Source: Prevotella sp.
Lineage (GTDB): Bacteria; Bacteroidota; Bacteroidia; Bacteroidales; Dysgonomonadaceae
NCBI GenBank assembly: GCA_031263965.1
Contig: JAISES010000324.1
Span: 1-10,845, forward strand
Direction: 5' to 3'
DNA: 10,845 nt
Position numbers and translations under genes: made by a program. Position 1 is the first letter of the stretch, and every line of letters begins with the position of its first letter. Positions 1-7,095 of the stretch are shown here, in pieces. A model generated the notes under the pieces. The model did not search any database, was not told the DNA's origin, and worked only from the letters and a program-made list of their open reading frames with translations.

Positions 1-124
1 CTCAACAAATGAATTACAACGCAAATTCACCGACCTGCAAGGCTGGCTAAACCAATACATCGCCTCCCGCGCCGACGAAGTAATCCTGATGATAAGTGGA
101 ATCCCTGTTAAAATAAAATTTTAA
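1..124 (+). CDS. cobU: CobU C-terminal end (adenosylcobinamide kinase / adenosylcobinamide-phosphate guanylyltransferase), 5' partial
   Basis: The frame beginning at base 2 is open from the window edge to a TAA at 122-124 and gives 40 residues. It contains a short amphipathic helix (ELQRKFTDLQGWLNQYIA) followed by ADEVILMISGIPVKIKF. The end, acidic-E-V-x-L-M-x-S-G-I-P-V-K-I-K, is how CobU proteins of Bacteroidales finish. The family is a bifunctional cytoplasmic enzyme that phosphorylates adenosylcobinamide and then transfers GMP to it, in the nucleotide-loop assembly branch of cobalamin synthesis. The catalytic P-loop lies upstream of the window and cannot be checked. The identification is strengthened by a CobT-like start at the other end of the window, since CobU and CobT act in the same branch. 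No convincing terminator follows, so transcription could run on into the ECF sigma gene. Confidence 0.82.
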   Translation, partial: STNELQRKFTDLQGWLNQYIASRADEVILMISGIPVKIKF

Positions 125-159
125 CAAAACTGCATGGCGAAGAAGCGCTAAAAAAACGG

Positions 160-167
160 TAAATTTG
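160..167 (+). promoter_or_regulatory. Possible Bacteroidales-type -7 box upstream of the ECF sigma gene
   Basis: TAAATTTG matches the Bacteroidetes primary-sigma -7 consensus TAnnTTTG at every fixed position. It lies 34 bases before the ATG at 202, which would give a leader of roughly 25-30 bases. No clear TTTG is seen at the expected -33 position (around 135-142), so this is a half-match. A tandem TTGTC-TTGTC repeat overlaps its 3' edge (165-174); its role is unknown. Confidence 0.35.
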
Positions 168-201
168 TCTTGTCTAATACGATTGTTCAGAAAAAAATCA
201 A

Positions 202-804
202 ATGAAGAATATCTGTGAGAACTTAAATTTAATAGATGATAACAAGATGCAAAATCTTGTTAAACAGCTCAAGAAAGGTTCGTATAAGGCGTTTGATGCT
301 TTGTATAAAACCTGTTTTGATCTGTTATACGGATATGTATTCCGTTTGGTTCGTTCTCATGAATCTACTCAGGAAGTAGTGCAAAATACATTTGTAAAAA
401 TCTGGTTGAATCGGGAGAAGCTCGATATTAACCTCTCATTCAAAGCCTATCTTTTTAAAATTGCGAAAAACGATATCATGGATGGCTTACGGAAATCCGC
501 ATCCAATCCGGTATTTGAAGATTATCTTTCTTATTGTAATCATGAAAAAATGACGATTCACGCGGAACAGGAATTTGATATCGATATGTTTAATTTATTA
601 TTGAACAAGGCAAAAAGTAAATTGTCACCCCGTCAGGCCGAAGTGTTCGGATTGATCAAAGAAGACGGACTTACTCCTAACGAAGCCGCACAAAAACTTT
701 CTTTACCGGAACAGGTCGTATACAACTACCTCTCCCAAGCCCTTTCCATATTAAGAGTTGAAATGAAACAAATGGCTCCTTTTTTTATTCTTTTCTTTTT
801 CTGA
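202..804 (+). CDS. ECF-type RNA polymerase sigma factor (Bacteroidetes expansion family)
   Basis: The 200-residue product has the two-domain ECF layout. Region 2 spans about residues 30-97 (AFDALYKTCFDLLYGYVFRL, then EVVQNTFVKIWLNREKL) and region 4 spans about 137-188 (LSPRQAEVFGLIKEDGLTPNEAAQKLSL with a helix-turn-helix). There is no region 3 or region 1.1. A hydrophobic tail, FFILFFF, closes the protein, as is often seen in Bacteroidales ECF factors that sit beside a FecR-type anti-sigma gene. Expected role: cytoplasmic sigma factor held inactive by the neighbouring anti-sigma protein and directing transcription of the susC-like operon once released. The start at 202 is preferred over an in-frame ATG at 247 because A-rich sequence precedes it and it follows the candidate promoter; the later start would still keep both domains. 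The target promoter sequence cannot be deduced here. Confidence 0.92.
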   Translation: MKNICENLNLIDDNKMQNLVKQLKKGSYKAFDALYKTCFDLLYGYVFRLVRSHESTQEVVQNTFVKIWLNREKLDINLSFKAYLFKIAKNDIMDGLRKSASNPVFEDYLSYCNHEKMTIHAEQEFDIDMFNLLLNKAKSKLSPRQAEVFGLIKEDGLTPNEAAQKLSLPEQVVYNYLSQALSILRVEMKQMAPFFILFFF

Positions 805-821
805 TATGTTTTCTAACATAT
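804..821 (+). repeat. Perfect 7-bp inverted repeat just after the sigma factor stop codon
   Basis: ATATGTT (804-810) and AACATAT (815-821) are exact reverse complements around a 4-base loop. The repeat touches the last base of the sigma stop codon. It is entirely A/T apart from one G-C pair and is not followed by a T-run, so it is not a convincing terminator. It could be a weak mRNA hairpin or a protein site, or chance in AT-rich DNA. The rest of the 79-base gap up to 883 shows no consensus promoter. Confidence 0.4.
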
Positions 822-871
822 AAATTCAATCATTAGATTCTTTACCACTTGTACGTATAATATATAAAAGC

Positions 872-881
872 ACCTATAGGT
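872..881. repeat. 10-bp perfect palindrome next to the anti-sigma start codon
   Basis: ACCTATAGGT is self-complementary and ends 2 bases before the ATG at 884, in the place of a ribosome binding site. With no loop it is more plausible as a dyad protein site than as an RNA hairpin. It may be chance; no second copy was noticed elsewhere in the window. Confidence 0.3.
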
Positions 882-883
882 AT

Positions 884-1864
884 ATGACAAAAACAGGAAT
901 AAAACAACTTTTGCAAAAACAATTAGACGGCCGTCTGGACGAGGCAGACCTTCCCGCATTCCAGTCGATTCTTCAAAAAGAGAATGAAAGCGAACTGGAA
1001 CAACAACTCGAACAATTATGGGAAGAATTTCAGGCCGACGAAAAACATCATGCTTCTTTCGACAGAATCCATAACCGGTTATACCATATAATCCATAAAG
1101 AAAAAAGAATTGCGTTATATCAGAATTTGTCCCGGTATGCGGCAATCATTATTCTGCCGCTTTTTCTAATGTTCGGCGTCTACTATTTCACACGAACCCA
1201 TACGATCAAAGAATTTGCTTCCCATGAATATAGTATAGAAACCGCCTCGGGCGAACGTTCCCGGATGGTTTTACCGGATGGTACAAAGGTATTGATCAGT
1301 AACAACACCCGTTTGACCTATCCGGCATCATTCGGAAAACAAGACCGAAAAGTAAAACTAACGGGAGAAGCGTTTTTTGAAGTATCCCCAAACAAAGAAT
1401 TACCTTTCATTATTCAATCGGATGAAGCTCAAGTAAAAGTCTTGGGAACAGCGTTTAATGTCTATGCTTATCCCAACGAAGCATTTTTTGAGGTCGCCTT
1501 GCAAACCGGAAATGTAGAAGTGACAAGCAACAGATACCCCCATACGCCTATGATTCTGCAACCCAATGAAAAAGCAAGAATGAATTACGAAGACGGTGTA
1601 TTAGTAAAAGAACGGACCGACCTGCGTATAGAGATGGCATGGATGTGCGGTGATCTGTTTTTCCGTTCGGAATCTCTTCCCCGGATATTCAAAAAGATCG
1701 AACGTTTCTACGGAGTTAGCATTACCTATACAGGAGAAATGCCTGCAGAAACCTTTACGGGAGGTTATCGGGAAACCGATATTGTGCAAGTTCTGAACAA
1801 CCTGCAGGAGCACTATACATTCAAGTACGAGAAAAATGGCAATAAACTACATATCAATTTTTAA
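884..1864 (+). CDS. FecR-family anti-sigma factor (inner-membrane signal transducer)
   Basis: The 326-residue product has a cytoplasmic N-terminal part (about 1-84) rich in charged helix, including a Glu/Gln-rich stretch at 35-50 that would bind the sigma factor. A single membrane segment follows at about 85-102 (YAAIIILPLFLMFGVYYF). The periplasmic FecR domain runs from about 118 to 213, with the typical pieces LPDGTKVLISNNTRLTYP, LTGEAFFEV, FIIQSDEAQVKVLGTAFNVYAY and LQTGNVEV. The C-terminal DUF4974 / STN-like module lies at about 257-325 (RSESLPRIFKKIERFYGVSI, then VLNNLQEHYTFKYEKNGNKLHI). Length and order are normal for the family. It sits directly downstream of its presumed sigma partner and upstream of a SusC protein that carries an STN domain, the usual receiver/transmitter arrangement. 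Expected action: the periplasmic part senses the SusC STN domain and the cytoplasmic part then releases the sigma factor. Confidence 0.93.
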   Translation: MTKTGIKQLLQKQLDGRLDEADLPAFQSILQKENESELEQQLEQLWEEFQADEKHHASFDRIHNRLYHIIHKEKRIALYQNLSRYAAIIILPLFLMFGVYYFTRTHTIKEFASHEYSIETASGERSRMVLPDGTKVLISNNTRLTYPASFGKQDRKVKLTGEAFFEVSPNKELPFIIQSDEAQVKVLGTAFNVYAYPNEAFFEVALQTGNVEVTSNRYPHTPMILQPNEKARMNYEDGVLVKERTDLRIEMAWMCGDLFFRSESLPRIFKKIERFYGVSITYTGEMPAETFTGGYRETDIVQVLNNLQEHYTFKYEKNGNKLHINF

Positions 1865-1898
1865 ATACATGGAAGTCTAACGTAGAAAAATTATAAGA

Positions 1899-1915
1899 TT
1901 ATGAACAGCTCATAA
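1899..1915 (+). repeat. Stem-loop 1 in the susC leader
   Basis: TTATGA (1899-1904) and TCATAA (1910-1915) form a perfect 6-bp inverted repeat around ACAGC. It is the first of three successive hairpins in the 168-base gap between the anti-sigma gene and the susC-like gene. It is weak taken alone and is noted because of the series. Confidence 0.4.
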
Positions 1916-1920
1916 AAAGG

Positions 1921-1954
1921 CAGGCCGGAGAATAAGGATGACTCTCCAAGCCTG
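1921..1954 (+). ncRNA. Stem-loop 2 in the susC leader (GC-rich, candidate regulatory RNA structure)
   Basis: CAGGC (1921-1925) pairs with GCCTG (1950-1954), and GGAGA (1927-1931) pairs with TCTCC (1943-1947). A 1x2 internal loop separates the two helices and the terminal loop is 11 bases. It is the most GC-rich part of an AT-rich gap. No T-run follows, so it is not an ordinary terminator. It may be a structured 5' leader, a processing site or part of a small RNA; none matches a named riboswitch that I recognise. No TAnnTTTG promoter is seen in this gap, which agrees with transcription by the local ECF sigma factor. Confidence 0.45.
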
Positions 1955-1979
1955 ACAAGGGTCAATAGTTTCAACTAAA

Positions 1980-2002
1980 ACATCTTATTCACAGTAAGAT
2001 GT
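1980..2002 (+). repeat. Stem-loop 3 in the susC leader, perfect 8-bp inverted repeat
   Basis: ACATCTTA (1980-1987) and TAAGATGT (1995-2002) are exact reverse complements around a 7-base loop. The structure ends 30 bases before the susC-like ATG, close enough to affect translation initiation or to act as an operator. No T-run follows directly. Confidence 0.5.
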
Positions 2003-2032
2003 AAGTAAAAAACCATTTTTAACATATTATTT

Positions 2033-5000
2033 ATGAAAATAAAAACAATACCAGATTGTAAAAATAGCAATTTACGATCAATAATAATCACATTGTTCGC
2101 CTTTTTTCTGCATACCACCCTATTATGTGCACAAACAGACAACCTGTCTTTTACAGTTCACAATGCAACCCTCCGTGAAGTATTGGAACTGATCGAATCG
2201 AAAAGCAAAGTGATGTTTTCCTATAAAGATGTAACTTTAGACAACCGGAAAGACATCACATTGACAGTGCAAGACGAAAGCGTAGAATCCGTTCTGAATA
2301 AACTCTTACCCCTCAAAGCCCTGACTTATACAAAAACAGGGAATACCTTTGCCATCAAACCGGGTGTTGTCACCCCGACCCAAGCCAGGGTGGAAAAAAG
2401 AATAACCGGTACAGTAGTCGATGAACGCGGTGAACCGGTTATTGGTGCGAATGTCGTAGAAAAAGGAACTACGAATGGGGTAATTACGGATATAGATGGA
2501 AAGTTTTCTTTATCCGTACCTGATAATGCTACATTGGAAGTTTCTTATATAGGATATGTTGTCCAAAGCATACCGATAAGAAATCAAACGACTTTACAAA
2601 TTATTTTGAAAGAGGATTCTCAAACGCTGGAAGAAGTGGTTGTTGTAGGATATGGAACAAGAAAGAAAAGCGCTCTGACAACTGCCGTTGCTTCTCTCAG
2701 TGGTGATGAACTTTCGAACCAGACCAGTTCGGATTTACGCAGATCTTTACAGGGAATGGTTCCGGGACTGACTATCCTGGATAATGGCGGCGATCCGGGG
2801 GATTTTAATATGCAAATGCAGATTCGTGGTATATCTTCACCGAATGGGAGTAATCCCCTGATTTTAGTTGACGGGCAGGTTTATGAATCGTTGAATGGGA
2901 TTGATGCCAATACAATAGCCAGCATTTCCATATTAAAAGATGCCGCCTCTACTGCCATATATGGTTCACGTGGTGCAAACGGTATCATATTGATCACGAC
3001 CAAAGAAGGTCAGAAAGGAAAAGTGAAAATTAATTATGAAGGGTCTGTTGGTTGGCAAAATGCAACAGCTCTGCCTGAGTTTATGACTACAGAACAGTTT
3101 CTTAATTGGCGGAATGATCTGGCCTATTTTGAGAAACAGAGAAGTCCCGGCAGTACGCTTCCGATATATACGCAGGAAGAAATACAGGATTATCTGCAGA
3201 AAATGAAAACAGATCCGGTAAACCATCGGGCGGCTTCTTATGATATGGAAGATCTGTATCGCCCGAATGTTCCGCAGACGAAGCATTCGTTAACGCTGGA
3301 TGGTGGAAGTGATTTTGTCCGTTCTCTCTTTAATCTGAACTATCTTTATCAGGATGGATTAATTAAAAACCGAACGTTCGAAAGAATAGGAATGAGAAAC
3401 AATAATCATTTTAATATTTTCAAAAGTCTGAAAGGACATGCCAATGTATATTATGAACATTCTATCCGTAAACGTCAGGTCTCTGGAGATGCCGAATACG
3501 AAATTGTTCAGGGAATACATAATCCTACGGCCAAATGGGGATTGGGAGGAGCGCCTTTCTATGATGAAGAAGGCAATTACATCCCCAATGCGGCAAGAAG
3601 GCGTAATGCCTTATTGCTAACCGATCTGGATTATACAGGACTACATAAGACCAATTCCGATTTAGGTTCTGTGGATATCGGACTAGACTGGGAACCCTTA
3701 AAAGGCCTGAAGATAAGTGGGAACTATGCTTATCAGAAAACCTGGCGGAAAGAAGATAAAAATGTTCCTCAATGGGCATTGGATTTTCAGCAATATGTAA
3801 CAAATTCTTTGACCTATACCAACCAATACCTGTCGAGGGCAACGTTAAATGGCTTGATAACATACGATAAAAGGTATAAAGAGCATACGATTAATGCATT
3901 GCTGGGTTACTCCACTGAGGAATTCAAAAATGAACAAAATTCAATGTACGGACAAGATTTCTTTAACAACGAGATCCGGAATATAGGTTCTGGTTCACAG
4001 GATAATTTTTCTTTATCCAACAACCTGGACGAATGGGGGTTGAGATCTTATTTCGGACGTTTGGCTTATAATTATGGCGATAAATACTATCTCGAAGGAA
4101 GTCTCCGTTTCGACGGATCATCCCGTTTTCCCAACGGAAATAAATACAGTCAGTTTCCGGGAGTATCTGTAGGATGGCGTATATCCAATGAAAAGTTCTG
4201 GGAGCCTTTGCATGATATAATTTCCAATTTGAAAATACGTTATTCGTATGGGCAAACGGGAAGCCATGATGGCATCGGGAATTATTCCTATATTCCGCAA
4301 TTGGCTGTCGGGCAGAATTACGATTTTTCTACAGGCCCGAATGGCGAGTACGCCGTAAACACAGTTCGCCAGAACGATTTGGCCTCAACAGAACTATCAT
4401 GGGAAAAAGTGATCCAGAATGACTTCGGCCTGGATATTTCTCTCGTGTCCAATAAATTGAATGCTTCATTCGACTATTTCACCAAAACAACAAATGATGT
4501 ACTGCTTGATCTGGCAATTCCTAAAATAGTAGGCCTCAATCCGGCTAAAACAAATGCAGGAAAAGTGGAAAACAAAGGGTGGGAATTCGACGTAAGTTGG
4601 CGGGATGCCATAGATGATTTCTCCTATTCGGTAAGTTTTGGAATAGCTTATGTAAAAAACAAATTAGCCGATTATGCCGGATTAGGTATCACGCAGATCA
4701 ATGATATGTATTATCGTTGGGAGGGAAGTCCCCTGTATTCCATAAGAGGATATAAAGTATTAGGCATTATACAAACTGAAGAAGAGGCGGCGAAAGCACC
4801 TAAGATTGATGCTTATGCCAACCAATTAGCTCCTGGTGATTATCTATATGAAGATGTAAACAAGGACGGGAAAATAGATTGGGATAACGATGCACAATAC
4901 TTGGGTTCCAGAACTCCCCGATACACTTATAATTTCAGGCTGACAGCCGCCTGGAAAGGATTTGATTTAAGCATGTTCTGGAATGGGGCGGCGGACGTGG

Positions 5001-5428
5001 AAACCTATCTGGCCGGATATTTGGGTGAAGGCGGCGCATACAATAATGCCCCTATTTCCAGTTTTGTAGTGAATAATTACTGGAAAAAAGAAGGTGACAC
5101 AAATGTTCATTTTGGCAGGCCTTTGTTTCGTGAAAGTAACAACCTAATGGAAACGGGATATTCTTCAGCTTTTGTTTGGGGTGCCGATTTTCTGAGATTA
5201 AGATCTATTATTGCAGGGTATACTATTCCTGAGAATATAACCAAACGAATAAGAATTGATCGATTGAGAGTTTTCTTTGATGGAAATAACCTCCTGACCA
5301 TATCAAAGTTTATGAAAAATTGGGGATTAGACCCGGAAGATATGCCTGCAACTGCGGGATGGGCCAAAAGACATATTTATCCTCCTCAATTAAAGTCGTA
5401 TAATATTGGAATTAATATTCAGTTTTAA
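2033..5428 (+). CDS. SusC/RagA-like TonB-dependent outer-membrane transporter with N-terminal STN signalling domain
   Basis: The 1131-residue product starts with a signal peptide (hydrophobic core about 16-31, likely cut near LCA-Q at 33/34). An STN domain follows at about 38-110 (LSFTVHNATLREVLELIESKSKVMFSY...), then a carboxypeptidase-regulatory-like domain at about 123-193 (ITGTVVDERGEPVIGANV ... TDIDGKFSLSV). The SusC hallmark EEVVVVGYGTRKKS is at about 200-213, and the plug at about 214-325 includes QIRG, PLILVDG and LKDAASTAIYGSRGANGIILITTK. The rest is a 22-strand-type barrel. A DVNKDGKID calcium-loop-like stretch near 941-949 and the terminal NIGINIQF are usual in SusC proteins. It is expected to pair with the SusD-like protein encoded 16 bases downstream and import oligosaccharide using TonB energy. 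The STN domain, absent from many SusC proteins, links it to the upstream FecR/ECF pair. The substrate is unknown. Confidence 0.96.
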   Translation: MKIKTIPDCKNSNLRSIIITLFAFFLHTTLLCAQTDNLSFTVHNATLREVLELIESKSKVMFSYKDVTLDNRKDITLTVQDESVESVLNKLLPLKALTYTKTGNTFAIKPGVVTPTQARVEKRITGTVVDERGEPVIGANVVEKGTTNGVITDIDGKFSLSVPDNATLEVSYIGYVVQSIPIRNQTTLQIILKEDSQTLEEVVVVGYGTRKKSALTTAVASLSGDELSNQTSSDLRRSLQGMVPGLTILDNGGDPGDFNMQMQIRGISSPNGSNPLILVDGQVYESLNGIDANTIASISILKDAASTAIYGSRGANGIILITTKEGQKGKVKINYEGSVGWQNATALPEFMTTEQFLNWRNDLAYFEKQRSPGSTLPIYTQEEIQDYLQKMKTDPVNHRAASYDMEDLYRPNVPQTKHSLTLDGGSDFVRSLFNLNYLYQDGLIKNRTFERIGMRNNNHFNIFKSLKGHANVYYEHSIRKRQVSGDAEYEIVQGIHNPTAKWGLGGAPFYDEEGNYIPNAARRRNALLLTDLDYTGLHKTNSDLGSVDIGLDWEPLKGLKISGNYAYQKTWRKEDKNVPQWALDFQQYVTNSLTYTNQYLSRATLNGLITYDKRYKEHTINALLGYSTEEFKNEQNSMYGQDFFNNEIRNIGSGSQDNFSLSNNLDEWGLRSYFGRLAYNYGDKYYLEGSLRFDGSSRFPNGNKYSQFPGVSVGWRISNEKFWEPLHDIISNLKIRYSYGQTGSHDGIGNYSYIPQLAVGQNYDFSTGPNGEYAVNTVRQNDLASTELSWEKVIQNDFGLDISLVSNKLNASFDYFTKTTNDVLLDLAIPKIVGLNPAKTNAGKVENKGWEFDVSWRDAIDDFSYSVSFGIAYVKNKLADYAGLGITQINDMYYRWEGSPLYSIRGYKVLGIIQTEEEAAKAPKIDAYANQLAPGDYLYEDVNKDGKIDWDNDAQYLGSRTPRYTYNFRLTAAWKGFDLSMFWNGAADVETYLAGYLGEGGAYNNAPISSFVVNNYWKKEGDTNVHFGRPLFRESNNLMETGYSSAFVWGADFLRLRSIIAGYTIPENITKRIRIDRLRVFFDGNNLLTISKFMKNWGLDPEDMPATAGWAKRHIYPPQLKSYNIGINIQF

Positions 5429-5444
5429 CTAATTAAATTGAAAT

Positions 5445-7067
5445 ATGATGAAAAGAATAATATTCAGTATCATAGTAATTACAGGGATGTTCATCAGTTG
5501 TAACGATGACCTTTTAAATAAATATCCTGTGACAACCATAAATCCATCAACGTTCTGGCAGGATGAATCGGAAGCGAAAATGGCGGCAAACGATCTTTAC
5601 CGATTTCTTCCTCAAATAAATACCCAAGTACGTTTTGATAATATAACGGATATTTCAATAGAACCTGCATCTACGGCAAACGATTTGGTAAAAGGGCTTG
5701 TTGATCCTACATATAGGGCCTTTCAAAACTGGTGGACAGACAATTACAGGGCAGTTTCCGCCGCGAACAGATTTTTGGAAGGTGTTGAGTTGATTCCCAA
5801 AGATAAAATATCCGCCGAAGAATATGAACGTTTTAGAGCGGAAGCCCGGTTTATCAGAGCCATGTCATATACTTTTCTAACCAATTATTTTGGAGATATA
5901 CCTCTATTTACGCATGAAATTACGGTTTCGGAAGCTTTAGATATAAAGCGAACAGACAAACAGGAGATATTAAATTTTATTGAAAAGGAATTGACGGAAA
6001 TAGCTAATATCCTCCCGGCGGAATACAAAAATACGGATATAGGCAGGATAACAAAAGGAGCCGCTTTAGCCTGGAAAGCGAGAGCCATGTTATGGTCGAA
6101 ACAGTATGCAAAAGCCGCAGAGGCAGCTAGAGCTGTTATGGACATGAAATTATATGAATTGCATCCTGATTATGCAGAACTATTCAAATACAATGGAGAA
6201 TATACAACAAAAGAAGTTATCCTCGAACGTATCTATTCGGCCATTAATACACATAATTTTACAAATGTAGCTGCCCCTTACGGTATAACAGGGCAGTCAA
6301 CAACTCTTGTTGTTAACCCTACCCGATTATTAGCAGATTCTTATGAAACGATCAATGGATTTCCGATAGGCAAAGACCCTGCATATAATCCCGAAGACCC
6401 TTATCGGAATCGCGATCCGCGTATGCAGGCAACCATCTGGTTACCGGTTTTTAAAGAGGGCTCTTATGCAGACGTATTATGGGGCTCGTCTATTCCTTAC
6501 GATTGTCGTCCCGGTTCAAAAAGCAAAGATGAGGTTCAAACAACACAAACTGTGAATATGACGGGGTTTGTATTAAAGAAATACACGAATATTGAAGACA
6601 TGGCTAATCCTACTTTATGCAGTCAAAACTTCATAATCCTTCGTTATGCTGATGTGCTTCTGATGTATGCAGAAGCACAAAATGAAATATCAGGCAGCCC
6701 CGACAAATCGATATATGATGCTGTTAATATCGTAAGAACCAGAATAGGGCTACCTGGTTTACCTGATAATTTATCGAAGGAGGAAATGCGTGAACGAATA
6801 CGCCAGGAAAGAAAAGTTGAACTCGCTATGGAAGGATGGCGTTTTTATGACATCAGGAGATGGGATATTGCACAGGATCTGATGAAAAACTCTGAACCAA
6901 TTCCCGGGATGCGTTACCGCGACATAGAAACAGGAGAACTAAAGACATTGGTTTGGACAAGCGCACAATGGAATTATCCTAAGAAGAATGAGGAGCATCT
7001 TTTTCCTGTGCCATTTGCTGAATATAATATGAATCCGAATCTCTTGCCACAGAATGCAGGATGGTGA
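5445..7067 (+). CDS. SusD/RagB-like surface glycan-binding lipoprotein
   Basis: The 540-residue product has a lipoprotein signal peptide ending at the lipobox FISC, so Cys19 would be the lipidated residue. The acidic NDD that follows fits a surface-export signal of Bacteroidetes lipoproteins. SusD landmarks follow in order: YPVTTINPSTFWQDESEAKMAANDLYRF (about 27-54), EARFIRAMSYTFLTNYFGDIPLF (about 133-155, helical TPR-like core), RTRIGLPGLP and ERKVELAMEGWRFYDIRRWD (about 431-475), and the terminal LFPVPFAEYNMNPNLLPQNAGW. It should cap the SusC barrel and help capture the glycan. ATG codons lie at both 5445 and 5448; either leaves the signal peptide intact. It is almost certainly co-transcribed with the susC-like gene (16-base gap). 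No SusE/SusF-like lipoprotein follows. Confidence 0.96.
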   Translation: MMKRIIFSIIVITGMFISCNDDLLNKYPVTTINPSTFWQDESEAKMAANDLYRFLPQINTQVRFDNITDISIEPASTANDLVKGLVDPTYRAFQNWWTDNYRAVSAANRFLEGVELIPKDKISAEEYERFRAEARFIRAMSYTFLTNYFGDIPLFTHEITVSEALDIKRTDKQEILNFIEKELTEIANILPAEYKNTDIGRITKGAALAWKARAMLWSKQYAKAAEAARAVMDMKLYELHPDYAELFKYNGEYTTKEVILERIYSAINTHNFTNVAAPYGITGQSTTLVVNPTRLLADSYETINGFPIGKDPAYNPEDPYRNRDPRMQATIWLPVFKEGSYADVLWGSSIPYDCRPGSKSKDEVQTTQTVNMTGFVLKKYTNIEDMANPTLCSQNFIILRYADVLLMYAEAQNEISGSPDKSIYDAVNIVRTRIGLPGLPDNLSKEEMRERIRQERKVELAMEGWRFYDIRRWDIAQDLMKNSEPIPGMRYRDIETGELKTLVWTSAQWNYPKKNEEHLFPVPFAEYNMNPNLLPQNAGW

Positions 7068-7095
7068 AATTATGTATCTTTACAAATAAAATAAC

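Noticed and set aside
131..157. Hairpin TGGCG/CGCTA downstream of cobU as a terminator
   Set aside because: It has a 5-bp stem including a G-T pair, and it is followed by a run of A rather than T on the + strand, so it is not an intrinsic terminator for cobU.
165..179. TTGTCT ... TAATA shared by the gap upstream of the sigma gene (165-179) and the gap upstream of cobT (10703-10716), considered as an insertion-site repeat
   Set aside because: The match is short, interrupted and of unequal spacing in AT-rich DNA; it is not a clean direct repeat and is expected by chance.
813..1145. Minus-strand open frame of 110 codons overlapping the anti-sigma gene
   Set aside because: It overlaps a convincing FecR-family gene in the opposite direction, has no recognisable domain and no promoter; it is a coding shadow. 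The same holds for the other minus-strand frames across susC, susD and the sulfatases.
1876..1881. GTCTAA common to the sigma upstream region (173-178) and the susC upstream region, considered as a shared ECF promoter element
   Set aside because: A six-base match between two gaps of this size is expected by chance, and no second element at consistent spacing accompanies it.
7075..7083. TATCTTTAC before the first sulfatase as a separate promoter
   Set aside because: It differs from TAnnTTTG at the last base, has no TTTG at the right distance upstream, and the 28-base gap after the SusD-like gene argues for one operon.
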